64,000 nucleotides of DNA from Thalassotalea agarivorans (GTDB taxonomy: Bacteria; Pseudomonadota; Gammaproteobacteria; Enterobacterales; Alteromonadaceae): assembly GCF_030295955.1 (NCBI RefSeq), contig NZ_AP027363.1, forward strand, positions 1,612,001 through 1,676,000, given 5' to 3'. A program made the position numbers and the translations under genes. Shown piece after piece: positions 10,244 through 19,370 of this stretch; position 1 is the first letter of the stretch; each line of letters begins with the position of its first letter. Below the pieces are notes generated by a model, which was given only the letters and a program-made list of their open reading frames with translations, had not been told where the DNA came from and searched no databases.

Positions 10244-11431
10244 ATTTACCTGTAGCACAAGGCCTTTTAGGTAATAGCCTTCTGGATAATTACTGGCAAT
10301 AGGGTGGTCAGGTGCCTGTTGCAAGCGCTCAACGATAAAAGCTTCTCTTTTGGCATCCAACGCAGCATCAGCAACCACTTTTTGGAATAGATTCGCATCC
10401 ATTAAACCTGAGCAAGAAAACGTCAGTAGTAAGCCGTTAGGTACCAACAGCTGCATGGCTAGCATGTTAATGTCTTTGTACCCGCGACAAGCGCGTGTTA
10501 GCTCTGCCTTTGAATGCACAAACTTTGGCGGATCTAATACGATCATGTCAAAGGTTACGTTGTCTTTTTTATATTTGCGCAGAAGGGCGAACACGTCGTC
10601 TTTAACAAAGTCTATTTTCGACAAATCGAGCGTATTTAATTCGGCATTTTGCTTAGCTAGATCAAGCGCTGTTTGCGATACGTCGACATTGGTTACTTTT
10701 GCTGCACCTTGTTTAACGCAATGCAGTGCGAAGGTGCCTGTGTAAGAAAAGCAGTTCAACACGTTTTTACCTTTGGCGTAGGTTCCAGCAACGCGTCTCG
10801 ATTCGCGTTGGTCAAGATAGAAACCAGTTTTATGACCTTGTTCAACATCAACCAGAATGTTAACGCCGTATTCGCTAATTTGTGTTTGCGTAGTTTCTAG
10901 TGGCTTATGCAGCCAACCTGTGGTTAGTTCCAAACTTTCTTTCTTGCGCACATCGACGTCAGAACGTTCATAGATGCTGTGCTCAGGATAAAGCTCGGTT
11001 AAACAATTAACGACCGTATGTTTATGAAATTCAGCGCCTGCACTTAACATTTGGCAGACAATAATATTGTCATAAACATCAATGGTAATGCCAGGTAGGC
11101 CGTCCGACTCTGCTGCGATTAGTCGATATCCGGTTAAATTACCTTGTTCAATAAAAAATGTGCGTCGATTTTTCGCGTTTTCTAGTTTTCGATAGAAGAA
11201 GGAGCGATCTATTTCTTCTTGCATATCGAATGTCCAAACCCTGACTCGGATTTGAGATTGTGGTGAAAAAGCGCCTTTTGCTAACCAATTTCCCTTATTA
11301 TCAAAAACATCTACAGTTTCGCCAAGTGACGGATTTCCTTTGATTTTTGAGATAGCTTTCGAAAAAATCCAAGGGTGTTTTCGCAATAAAGATTTTTCTC
11401 TACCAACATTTAAATAAATTCTTGCTGACAT
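10241..11431 (-). CDS. rlmI: 23S rRNA m5C1962 methyltransferase RlmI
   Basis: Methylates C1962 of 23S rRNA using SAM. At 397 residues from ATG 11431 it matches the E. coli length. An in-frame start 33 bases further upstream would add residues the family lacks. The N-terminal PUA domain begins [20 protein letters not shown]. The SAM site is [12 protein letters not shown], then LDPPKF, and the catalytic cysteine region is [11 protein letters not shown] lone gene converging on the upstream accessory patch. Confidence 0.93.
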   Translation of the reverse strand: MSARIYLNVGREKSLLRKHPWIFSKAISKIKGNPSLGETVDVFDNKGNWLAKGAFSPQSQIRVRVWTFDMQEEIDRSFFYRKLENAKNRRTFFIEQGNLTGYRLIAAESDGLPGITIDVYDNIIVCQMLSAGAEFHKHTVVNCLTELYPEHSIYERSDVDVRKKESLELTTGWLHKPLETTQTQISEYGVNILVDVEQGHKTGFYLDQRESRRVAGTYAKGKNVLNCFSYTGTFALHCVKQGAAKVTNVDVSQTALDLAKQNAELNTLDLSKIDFVKDDVFALLRKYKKDNVTFDMIVLDPPKFVHSKAELTRACRGYKDINMLAMQLLVPNGLLLTFSCSGLMDANLFQKVVADAALDAKREAFIVERLQQAPDHPIASNYPEGYYLKGLVLQVN

Positions 11432-11524
11432 GTGCCTATACTTAGATAAGGATGTATGGCGCAAATTTTAAGTAATGCCGAATTAGGGTGCAAATTTATA
11501 TTTAATAATAAGCGAGGTTAATCG

Positions 11525-11794
11525 ATGAAAGTAAGCTACTTAGCAAACGTTTCCGGTCGCGTTCAAGGAGTTTATTTTAGAATGTCTGCCCAACAACAGG
11601 CAATAGATCATCAGTTAAGCGGCTATGCAAAAAATCTTGACGATGGAAGCGTGGAAGTTCTTATGTGCGGCGAAGAACAGCAAGTAAAAGACATGATTGA
11701 ATGGTTACAGCATGGATCAGAGGAATCTGAAGTTTCTAATGTTGACGCTAAACAAGTAGAGTGGCAATCTGTTCCCTTCTTTTCAATAGGTTAG
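11525..11794 (+). CDS. acyP: Acylphosphatase
   Basis: Hydrolyses acyl phosphates in the cytosol. The 89-residue length is typical. The phosphate loop GRVQGVYFR (catalytic Arg at its end) and the catalytic Asn in YAKNLDDGSVEV are intact. Divergent from rlmI. The downstream oxidoreductase starts 27 bases after the stop, suggesting one transcript. Confidence 0.93.
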   Translation: MKVSYLANVSGRVQGVYFRMSAQQQAIDHQLSGYAKNLDDGSVEVLMCGEEQQVKDMIEWLQHGSEESEVSNVDAKQVEWQSVPFFSIG

Positions 11795-11820
11795 AGACTA
11801 GCTTAACTGCTGTTTATGTT

Positions 11821-12786
11821 GTGAAAGCATTAGAAGTAAGAAACAAACAACTTTCATTTACTCAAAGGCCAATGCCACTCGTTGGTGCAGGTCAACTGTT
11901 GGTAAAAATAAACGCGATTGGTATAAATAGAGCCGATTTGCTGCAAGTTGCAGGAAAATACCCACCGCCAAAAGGTGAATCTGATATTCCAGGCCTCGAA
12001 GTATCTGGAGAAGTAGTTGAACTTGGCGAAGGCGTGACTGATTTTTCCGTAGGCGAAAGTGTATTTGGTTTAGTCGCTGGAGGCGGCTATGCGGAGTATG
12101 TTGTTATTCATGCAGGACATGCCATCAAAAAGCCAAATCGTTTAAGTGATGAAGAGGCAGCCAGTATTGCAGAAACTTTTCTTACCGTATGCCAAGCCTT
12201 TTTTATTGTTGGTAATTTACAACAAGGCGGCAATGTATTTATACATGCTGGTGCCAGTGGCATTGGTAGCGCTGCCATTCAACTAGCCAAAGCGTTTAAT
12301 TGCCAGGTAACTGTCTCCGTCTCAAGCCAAGCAAAAGCAGACTATTGCGCGCAATTGGGAGCAGATAATACCATTGTTTACACAAAGCAAGATGTGTTGG
12401 CGACCGCTTCAAGTTTTAGCAACACTGGCTATGATTTTGTATTAGATGTTGTGGCGGGGAATATGCTGAACACCAATGTCGAGCTGTTAGCTCGCGATGG
12501 AGAGATAGTCGTGCTTGCTATGCTGTCAGGGCGCTATTGTGAGCAATTCGATATCGCTAAGCTGTTGTTAAAGCGGGGCAGTGTTAAGGCGTCTACTTTG
12601 AGAAACCGTAGCGATCAATACAAAACTGAGTTAGTTAGTTTGTTTAAACAGCGCTGTTTACCTTTGTTTGAGCAACAAGTTCTTAAGCCAACAGTGCACC
12701 AAGTGGCTGCTTGGCAGGATATGAAACAGTTGCATGAGGTTATGGCGCATAACCAAAACCTCGGCAAATTAGTTGCTCACATTTAA
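11821..12786 (+). CDS. Zinc-free NAD(P)H quinone oxidoreductase (MDR superfamily, PIG3 type)
   Basis: About 322 residues of the medium-chain dehydrogenase/reductase fold. The N-terminal half holds INRADLLQVAGKYPPPKG and PGLEVSGEVVELGEGV, the quinone-oxidoreductase/PIG3 pattern without zinc ligands. The cofactor loop is HAGASGIGSAAIQLAKAF. The likely start is the GTG at 11821 (KALEVRNKQL follows); an ATG just upstream is out of frame. No clear ribosome site is visible, so translation may depend on acyP. The physiological substrate is unknown. Confidence 0.8.
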   Translation: MKALEVRNKQLSFTQRPMPLVGAGQLLVKINAIGINRADLLQVAGKYPPPKGESDIPGLEVSGEVVELGEGVTDFSVGESVFGLVAGGGYAEYVVIHAGHAIKKPNRLSDEEAASIAETFLTVCQAFFIVGNLQQGGNVFIHAGASGIGSAAIQLAKAFNCQVTVSVSSQAKADYCAQLGADNTIVYTKQDVLATASSFSNTGYDFVLDVVAGNMLNTNVELLARDGEIVVLAMLSGRYCEQFDIAKLLLKRGSVKASTLRNRSDQYKTELVSLFKQRCLPLFEQQVLKPTVHQVAAWQDMKQLHEVMAHNQNLGKLVAHI

Positions 12787-12794
12787 ATTCCTCG

Positions 12795-13013
12795 TCAATC
12801 CGATACGCGTATAAAGCGTTGCTGAACTTTGCCATCGCGCTCTACCGTGTCCATAAACATGGAAAGAGGGCGCGCCCAAATGCCTCGTTCACCATACTCT
12901 GGCTGATATATCACTAATTCTTCCTCTGTTTCACTGTGTGTTGCTAAATACAAAACACGGTAAAAGTTGCCCTTAAAATGTTGATATCTGCCAGGTGTGA
13001 TGGGTTGTTGCAC
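12795..13013 (-). CDS. DUF1653 protein
   Basis: A 72-residue protein matching DUF1653: PGRYQHFKGNFYRVLYLATHSET then LVIYQPEYGERGIWARPLSMF. Function unknown. It starts with GTG at 13013, with GGAG about seven bases upstream on the minus strand. Convergent with the oxidoreductase gene, leaving eight bases between stops. Confidence 0.85.
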   Translation of the reverse strand: MQQPITPGRYQHFKGNFYRVLYLATHSETEEELVIYQPEYGERGIWARPLSMFMDTVERDGKVQQRFIRVSD

Positions 13014-13135
13014 GAATAATCTCCGATTGCATAACTGATTGAGTTGTATTTTAAGGGAAGTTAGCTAGATTTATAAGGGTAATTTCAGCTAAGAGGACGG
13101 GCGTTATTATCTTGGCATACCAAGGAGACGTCACT

Positions 13136-14071
13136 ATGACCAAGATAGCTGTTGTTCAACACACACCTACGTTTCTAAATAGCGTCGCAACCGTGAATTC
13201 AATGTGCGAAACGCTGATACAGTTAAGTGAAGAAAAAACAAAGCTCGCTATATTTCCCGAAGCCCACATTTGTGGCTATCCCGCTTGGATATGGCGACTA
13301 AGGCCAGGCGGCGATTGGGGCACATATACTAGTTTACATAAACAGTTACTTGAACAAGCAATTCATGCTCAGTCACCACTGTTGGAGCAGCTAAAACAAT
13401 GCTGTTTACATCACAATATTGGCGTACTGTTTGGTTGTCATGATAAGGACAATGCATCAAGCGGCACCTTGTACAATACAACTTACCTTATTGACGATTC
13501 AGGCGTGGTAATCAATCGACACAGAAAACTTATGCCAACAAACCCAGAGCGAATGGTCTGGGGGTTTGGTGATGCAAGTGGCCTTAACGTGGTAAGTATG
13601 GCCAATGTTAACCTTGGTAGTTTAATTTGTTGGGAAAACTATATGCCGTTAGCGCGTTATGCATTGTACGCTCAGGACATTCAGCTTTATATTGCACCAA
13701 CATATGATAGTGGCGAGGATTGGTTGAAATCAATGTCCCATATTGCCAGAGAGGGCAAGTGTTACGTGGTGACCTGCGGTGTTGCTATTAAAAAAGACGA
13801 TATCTGCCATGACATTCCAGATATTGCGGGTCTTTACACAGAAGATAATGAGTGGATAAATGCGGGTGATTCTGCCGTGTTTTCACCGTCTGGTGAATGT
13901 ATTGCGGGCCCAATATCAAATGAACATGGCATTCTGCCTTTTGAGCTTGATATAGATAGCATTGCAATAGCGAAAAGGGCACTAGATGTATGTGGCCATT
14001 ATGCTCGCCCCGATATATTCAAGCTTACAGTAAATACTGCTAAGCAAGACCCCGTAGACTTTAAACGCTAA
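13136..14071 (+). CDS. Nitrilase (carbon-nitrogen hydrolase family)
   Basis: A 311-residue enzyme with the nitrilase-superfamily triad: E42 in FPEAH, K131 in HRKLMP, and C165 in LICWENYMPLARY. The CWENYMPL context and GYP after the first Glu are typical of true nitrilases, which convert nitriles to acids and ammonia, rather than amidases. The start at 13136 has AAGGAG nine bases upstream; an in-frame ATG 24 bases earlier lacks one. It stands alone, with no aldoxime or nitrile-hydratase genes nearby. The natural substrate is unknown. Confidence 0.85.
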   Translation: MTKIAVVQHTPTFLNSVATVNSMCETLIQLSEEKTKLAIFPEAHICGYPAWIWRLRPGGDWGTYTSLHKQLLEQAIHAQSPLLEQLKQCCLHHNIGVLFGCHDKDNASSGTLYNTTYLIDDSGVVINRHRKLMPTNPERMVWGFGDASGLNVVSMANVNLGSLICWENYMPLARYALYAQDIQLYIAPTYDSGEDWLKSMSHIAREGKCYVVTCGVAIKKDDICHDIPDIAGLYTEDNEWINAGDSAVFSPSGECIAGPISNEHGILPFELDIDSIAIAKRALDVCGHYARPDIFKLTVNTAKQDPVDFKR

Positions 14072-14184
14072 TGCCTCGGTACAGGGGACGCGCAGCAGTG
14101 CTGCTAGGGACAAGGAACGTTGGCGAATTTTAAACACTTTGTTTGCAACATTTGCCATGCCTATATTTCAAATTTAATAGACTA

Positions 14185-14240
14185 TTGGATACAAGAGCCC
14201 ATATTTTGGGTATGAGTGAACTGACGACAGGTCGTCTTTA
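14185..14240 (-). pseudogene. tRNA-fMet 3'-half relic A
   Basis: On the minus strand this reads GACGACC..GTCGTCAGTTC, then a diverged T-arm, then GGGCTCTTGTATCCA. It is a decayed copy of the initiator tRNA's 3' end. The 5' half is not recognisable. Relic B, about 97 bases away, is similar to it throughout, so A and B look like a duplication of each other. Confidence 0.55.
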
Positions 14241-14279
14241 TATCAATGTGCAAGGTATTGTGATGCTTGAAAAAAGAAT

Positions 14280-14335
14280 TGGTTGCGGGAGCCCATGTTT
14301 TGGGTGTGAGCGAACTGACGATCGGTCGTCTGTAA
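14280..14335 (-). pseudogene. tRNA-fMet 3'-half relic B
   Basis: On the minus strand it ends GGGCTCCCGCAACCA, identical to the last 14 bases of the intact genes plus one. GTCGTCAGTTC lies upstream but the T-loop is corrupted. There is no 5' half. Confidence 0.65.
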
Positions 14336-14371
14336 ATCAAAGTAAAAGTATTGGATTGATATAAAAAGAAT

Positions 14372-14448
<77 letters not shown>

Positions 14449-14558
14449 TCCGAATGGTGATTGATGTTGAATACATCGCTCACGAGCCGCTATTGTTGTT
14501 TTGATTCCCATAACTAGGAACAACGTTATTCTTATTTTGTTTCCTATAACTAGGAAAT

Positions 14559-14625
14559 TGGTTGCGGGAGCCCCTAATTTTGAAAAGAGGGAACTGACGA
14601 CCAAGGTCGTGCACTCCAAACCTGG
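14559..14625 (-). pseudogene. tRNA-fMet 3'-half relic D
   Basis: On the minus strand it ends GGGCTCCCGCAACCA. The preceding GACC..GGTCGTCAGTTC is tRNA-like, but an insertion has replaced the T-loop. It lies between the two intact copies. Like the intact copy upstream of it, it is followed by a TTTCCTA...TAGGAAA-type hairpin. Confidence 0.65.
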
Positions 14626-14658
14626 CTATTCTTATTTTATTTCCCATAACTAGGAAAG

Positions 14659-14735
<77 letters not shown>

Positions 14736-14764
14736 CCTGTATGTGCAATATTTATAGTCGCTAC

Positions 14765-14835
14765 ACTGACGACCTTCGGCATCTTCGTGGTATTTGCAGT
14801 CCGACTAACGATTTATCGTTCTGCTCCATCCCGCG
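14765..14835 (-). pseudogene. tRNA-fMet relic F (keeps the 5' end)
   Basis: On the minus strand it begins CGCGGGATGGAGCAG, identical to the intact genes. The anticodon arm is then replaced by unrelated sequence, and it resumes with CGAAGGTCGTCAGT. It is the promoter-proximal member of the array and now looks non-functional. Confidence 0.6.
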
Positions 14836-14877
14836 CCTGTATGTTTGTTTAAAGGGTTATCCCTGAAAACGAGGCGT

Positions 14878-14906
14878 ATCTTAATGACACCCGATTCAAT
14901 TTGCAA
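14878..14906 (-). promoter_or_regulatory. Predicted sigma-70 promoter for the tRNA-fMet array
   Basis: On the minus strand, TTGCAA (14906-14901), a 17-base spacer and TAAGAT (14883-14878) are followed by a GC-rich start region (ACGCCTCG), as expected for stable-RNA promoters. It points into relic F and then the intact genes. Confidence 0.55.
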
Positions 14907-15075
14907 GCGATTTTCTGAAAAAAAGTGTTAACTGCTCACTTGCTAGGCAGTTAGGTCTAATTGTAACCAAAATCTGTCAAATCTTCATTAATTTTGCACC
15001 AGAAACAGCAAACTTAGTAACGTTAAATCAATAAATAAGATATAATCGCGCGGTTATTCATAGTGAGGTAATTAT

Positions 15076-17202
15076 ATGTATCAGTTTTTGGCGCTAACAT
15101 CCCCAGGTATCGAAATCTTGATGGCTCAAGAGTTAAAAGATTTAGGTGCTGAGCAGGTTGTTCAAAAGCCAGAAGGTGTTTATTTTGAGGCTAGCTTAGA
15201 ACAGGCATACCATATTGTATTGTGGACACGCCTAGCTACACGTGTTTTAGCCAAAATAGGTGAGGGCCCAGCTCAAGATAAACAAGCATTATTTACCTCA
15301 GCGTTAGCGATTGATTGGCAATCGCATTTTGGCGCCCACAATACCTTTGCAATTGACTTTGTAGGTACCAACAGGGAATTACGCAACAGCCAGTTTGGCG
15401 CACTTACGGTTAAAGATGCGATCGTCGATTACTTTGTTGACCGTGGCGACAGTCGCCCGAATGTAGACAAGCATGAGCCAGAAATACGAATTCAAGCTCG
15501 TTTGCTCAAACAACAAGTTACTTTCTTTGTTGATTTCTCAGGCAGAAGCTTGTTTCAACGTGGCTATCGCTTTAAAACGGGTGCGGCACCGCTGAAAGAA
15601 AACTTGGCAGCCGCTATCATACTGCGCAGTGGTTGGTTGGAAGACACATCGTTACCATTGCTTGATCCAATGTGTGGTTCGGGCACTATTATTATCGAAG
15701 CTGCCTCAATGGCGTTAAGACAAGCACCAGGCTTAAACCGCATGTTCTGGGGGTTTGATAGTTGGAAGCACCATCAAGAAGATACTTGGGAAGCGGTACG
15801 TAACCAAGTTAAGCAACAAAGCCAAGATAATGGCGAAGAAAAGTCTTTCGCTGTTTATGGCAGTGATTCAGACTCGCGCGTTTTAAAAGAGGCAGAGCGC
15901 AATATTGCTAACGCAGGCTTAGCGCAATTCATCAAAGTGACTACCAGCGACGCTAGTAAACTTGTGAATAAGTATGGCGAGCGCGGCTTCATGGTGTTTA
16001 ATCCGCCATATGGTGAACGTATTGGTGATTTACCTGAATTAGTAGATACCTTTTCATCACTAGGTACATTGTTTAAATCTCGATTTAAAGATTGGAATAT
16101 CGCTATCTTTACCGCCAACGTCGAACTTTTAAATCTATTAAAATTAGCGAGTCATAAACGATACAAGTTTAAAAATGGCCCTCTTGATTGCCAACTTGCC
16201 ACCTACAAACTAGACGAAAAGCAATTTGCTAAAGAAGCTGCTGCCCAAGAGCAAAACACCTCATTTGCAGAGTCCGCGTTTTCTAATCGTTTAAAGAAAA
16301 ACTTAAAACAACTTAAAAGCTGGCTCAAGAAAGAACAAATTACTTGTTATCGAGCTTATGACGCCGATATTCCAGAATATAATGTTGCTGTCGATATATA
16401 CAATGAATATGCGGTTGTATCAGAGTATCAAGCGCCAAGTAAAATAGCGCCAGAGAAAGTCGCGAAGCGTTTACAAGAAGTGTTGTTCTGGGTACCTAAA
16501 ATACTAGATATACCCCCGAGCGATGTCGTTTTAAAAACGCGCGCCAAGCAAAAGGGACGCAACCAGTATCAACGTGTTGAGAAGAAAGAACGATTTATTA
16601 CGGTTAATGAATACGGCGCAAAACTTAAAGTTAACCTTTGGGATTATTTAGACACAGGCCTGTTTTTAGATCACAGAAAAACGCGTCAAATAGTGGCCAG
16701 TATGGTGAAAGGTAAATCGGTGTTAAATCTGTTTTCATATACGGGCTCTGTCTCTGTACAAGCGGCATTACATGGCGCAGAAAGCGTTACAACAGTAGAT
16801 ATGTCTAATACCTACCTGTCATGGGCGCAGGACAACTTTGAACTGAATAAGTTAAGCGGTAGTCAGTATAGCTTTATACAAGCGGACTGTCTGACTTGGT
16901 TAAAAGAAAGCAAATATACCTTTGATTTTATTTTTATCGATCCACCCACGTTTTCAAATTCAAAACGCATGGACAACACCTTTGATGTGCAAAGAGACCA
17001 CGTAGAACTACTAAAAGATGCGGTAACATGCCTCAATGACGGTGGCACGATCATGTTTACCAATAACAAACGTAATTTCAAAATGGATAGCGAAGCAGTA
17101 GAGCAGTTAGGCCTTAAAGTTAAAGCTATGTCTGAATTAACACGAGATAAAGACTTTGCGCGAAACAAACATATTCACAACAGCTGGCTATTAACCAAAT
17201 AA
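15076..17202 (+). CDS. rlmL: Bifunctional 23S rRNA methyltransferase RlmKL
   Basis: At 708 residues it has the full fused length. The N-terminal THUMP domain and RlmL half (m2G2445) contain DPMCGSGTIIIEA and FNPPYGERIG. The C-terminal RlmK half (m7G2069) contains VLNLFSYTGSVSVQAA and IDPPTFSNSKRMD. A TATAAT at 15041-15046 is a likely -10 element, though no good -35 accompanies it. A glutaredoxin gene and uup follow within three bases each, matching the order seen in related bacteria. Confidence 0.96.
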   Translation: MYQFLALTSPGIEILMAQELKDLGAEQVVQKPEGVYFEASLEQAYHIVLWTRLATRVLAKIGEGPAQDKQALFTSALAIDWQSHFGAHNTFAIDFVGTNRELRNSQFGALTVKDAIVDYFVDRGDSRPNVDKHEPEIRIQARLLKQQVTFFVDFSGRSLFQRGYRFKTGAAPLKENLAAAIILRSGWLEDTSLPLLDPMCGSGTIIIEAASMALRQAPGLNRMFWGFDSWKHHQEDTWEAVRNQVKQQSQDNGEEKSFAVYGSDSDSRVLKEAERNIANAGLAQFIKVTTSDASKLVNKYGERGFMVFNPPYGERIGDLPELVDTFSSLGTLFKSRFKDWNIAIFTANVELLNLLKLASHKRYKFKNGPLDCQLATYKLDEKQFAKEAAAQEQNTSFAESAFSNRLKKNLKQLKSWLKKEQITCYRAYDADIPEYNVAVDIYNEYAVVSEYQAPSKIAPEKVAKRLQEVLFWVPKILDIPPSDVVLKTRAKQKGRNQYQRVEKKERFITVNEYGAKLKVNLWDYLDTGLFLDHRKTRQIVASMVKGKSVLNLFSYTGSVSVQAALHGAESVTTVDMSNTYLSWAQDNFELNKLSGSQYSFIQADCLTWLKESKYTFDFIFIDPPTFSNSKRMDNTFDVQRDHVELLKDAVTCLNDGGTIMFTNNKRNFKMDSEAVEQLGLKVKAMSELTRDKDFARNKHIHNSWLLTK

Positions 17203-17204
17203 AA

Positions 17205-17432
17205 ATGAAAAAGTATCAATTGTATAGCAGCGATGGCTGCCATTTATGTGAACAAGCCCACGCACTTATCAGTGAATTGATTAGTGAAAATACACTCAAC
17301 GTAATCGATATCGTTGAATCAGAACAGCTAGTCGCTCGTTTTGGCGTTCATATTCCCGTGTTTGAGAATACAGAGACACAAGAACTTGTGTATTGGCCGT
17401 TTGATAAAAGCATGATTGCCAAGGTGTTATAA
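17205..17432 (+). CDS. Glutaredoxin-like protein (DUF836 family)
   Basis: A 75-residue thioredoxin-fold protein with CHLC at residues 12-15 (SSDGCHLCEQAHALI) and the cis-Pro strand VHIPVFEN. The redox partner is unknown. It is wedged between rlmL and uup with two- to three-base gaps, so it is certainly in their operon. Confidence 0.85.
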   Translation: MKKYQLYSSDGCHLCEQAHALISELISENTLNVIDIVESEQLVARFGVHIPVFENTETQELVYWPFDKSMIAKVL

Positions 17433-17434
17433 GC

Positions 17435-19354
17435 GTGGAAATTATAAGAATTACGCAAGGTGAATTAGCCTACGGTGACGCTAAGATACTCGATAATGCT
17501 GACTTTCGAGTAAATACTAATGAGCGCTTGTGTTTAGTGGGTCGAAACGGTGCAGGTAAATCATCTTTACTAAAAATATTAAATAAAAATCAGGATCTTG
17601 ATGACGGCGAACTTGTCTTTAGCAATGACGTAACTGTTGCTATGTTAGAGCAAGATCCGCCGCGTCATGTTGATATCACGGTATTTGATTTTGTTGCTCA
17701 AGGCGTCGCCGAAAACGCCGAACTCATTCAGCAATACCATAAATTAGTCACCTTGGTTGCCGAAAGTCCTGACGAAACAAACTTAAACAAACTTGCAACG
17801 CTGCAAGGAAAGCTTGAGCAAGCCAATGGTTGGCAAGATGAACAACGCGTTGAACAAGTGCTATCAAGGTTGTCTTTGCAGGCGGATGTTAAAGTATCGT
17901 CACTATCGGGTGGTTGGCTAAGAAAAGTTGCATTAGCAAAAGCATTGGTGACCAATCCAGACGTTTTATTACTTGATGAACCGACTAACCATCTTGATAT
18001 AGACAGTGTGCTCTGGCTTGAGCAGTTTCTTAAAGAATTCAATGGCACTATCGTATTTATTAGCCACGATAGGGCATTTATTCGCAGTATGGCAACACGT
18101 ATCGTCGATTTAGATCGCGGTATCTTGAAGAGTTACCCTGGTAACTACGACGATTACCTTGCTCAAAAAGAACACGACCTAAACGTTGAAGTAGAGCAAA
18201 ACAAGCTGTTTGACAAACGTTTAGCAGAAGAAGAGGCGTGGATTAGGCAGGGCATAAAGGCTAGAAGAACGCGTAACGAAGGGCGTGTACGTGCGCTCGA
18301 AAAGTTACGTGTTGAGCGAAAGCAACGCCGCGATTTACAGCATCAAGGCGATATACAAGTCGCGCAAGGCGAGCGCTCAGGAAAGTTGGTATTCGAAGCG
18401 CAGGACTTATCGCTTAATTTTGGTGAAAAACACATATTAAAACATTTAAACCTTCTGATTAGTCGCGGCGATCGCATTGCGTTTATTGGTGGCAACGGTA
18501 CAGGCAAATCAACGCTTATAAAATTAATGACCGAACAGGTTCAACCGTCAAGCGGTAAAATGCGTGTTGGTGTTAATTTAGATATAGCCTATTTTGATCA
18601 ACACAGAGCGCAGCTCGATCCTGATAAAACGGTTCAAGATACAGTAGCCGACGGCAAACAAGATGTTAGCTTTAATGGTCGTACACGCCATGTACTAGGT
18701 TATTTACAGGATTTTCTGTTTAGCCCTAAACGTGCTCGCACACCTGTTAGAGCGCTTTCTGGTGGTGAAAAAAATCGATTATTACTGGCTAAATTGTTCT
18801 TAAAACCGTCTAATTTATTGATTTTAGATGAACCAACCAATGATCTAGACATAGAAACTTTAGAATTATTGGAAGAAGTCGTTGCAAATTATGCAGGAAC
18901 CGTTATTTTAGTCAGCCATGATAGAGACTTTGTTAATAACAGTGTAAATTCTTGTCTTTATTTTGACGGCAGTGGCAACTTAGTCCAAGTGGTTGGTGGA
19001 TATGATGATTTGTCGGCTTATCTGCAAGATAAAGCGGCAAAAGAAGCCGCGTTAAAATCTGTCGGTCAGACAAAAGAAAAGGCTGCTAAGAAAAACGATA
19101 AGGAACAAAGTCGTAACAGCAACCTTGTTAAGAAAAAGTTATCTTATAAAGATTCTCGAGAATTAGCGGCACTGCCGGAACTAATAGAAACGTTAGAATC
19201 TGAACTAGAACAGTTGCAGGAAGAGGTAAATACGCCAGAGTTTTTTGCTCAAAGTGCTGATATTACCAACGAAAAATTGAACCAGCTCGCCGAAACAGAG
19301 TCAAAGCTGGAAGCTGCCTATGAAAGATGGCAGGAATTAGACGAATTAAAGTAG
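17435..19354 (+). CDS. uup: ABC-F ATPase Uup
   Basis: A soluble tandem ATPase without membrane domains. Walker A motifs are GRNGAGKSSLL and GGNGTGKSTLI, signatures LSGGWLRK and LSGGEKNR, and Walker B motifs LLLDEPTNHLD and LILDEPTNDLD. The C-terminal coiled coil (about residues 555-637) is the Uup DNA- and ribosome-associated domain. GTG start, two bases after the glutaredoxin stop. Uup is linked to ribosome function and to limiting precise transposon excision. Confidence 0.94.
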   Translation: MEIIRITQGELAYGDAKILDNADFRVNTNERLCLVGRNGAGKSSLLKILNKNQDLDDGELVFSNDVTVAMLEQDPPRHVDITVFDFVAQGVAENAELIQQYHKLVTLVAESPDETNLNKLATLQGKLEQANGWQDEQRVEQVLSRLSLQADVKVSSLSGGWLRKVALAKALVTNPDVLLLDEPTNHLDIDSVLWLEQFLKEFNGTIVFISHDRAFIRSMATRIVDLDRGILKSYPGNYDDYLAQKEHDLNVEVEQNKLFDKRLAEEEAWIRQGIKARRTRNEGRVRALEKLRVERKQRRDLQHQGDIQVAQGERSGKLVFEAQDLSLNFGEKHILKHLNLLISRGDRIAFIGGNGTGKSTLIKLMTEQVQPSSGKMRVGVNLDIAYFDQHRAQLDPDKTVQDTVADGKQDVSFNGRTRHVLGYLQDFLFSPKRARTPVRALSGGEKNRLLLAKLFLKPSNLLILDEPTNDLDIETLELLEEVVANYAGTVILVSHDRDFVNNSVNSCLYFDGSGNLVQVVGGYDDLSAYLQDKAAKEAALKSVGQTKEKAAKKNDKEQSRNSNLVKKKLSYKDSRELAALPELIETLESELEQLQEEVNTPEFFAQSADITNEKLNQLAETESKLEAAYERWQELDELK

Positions 19355-19370
19355 TGAGAGTTAGTTGTAA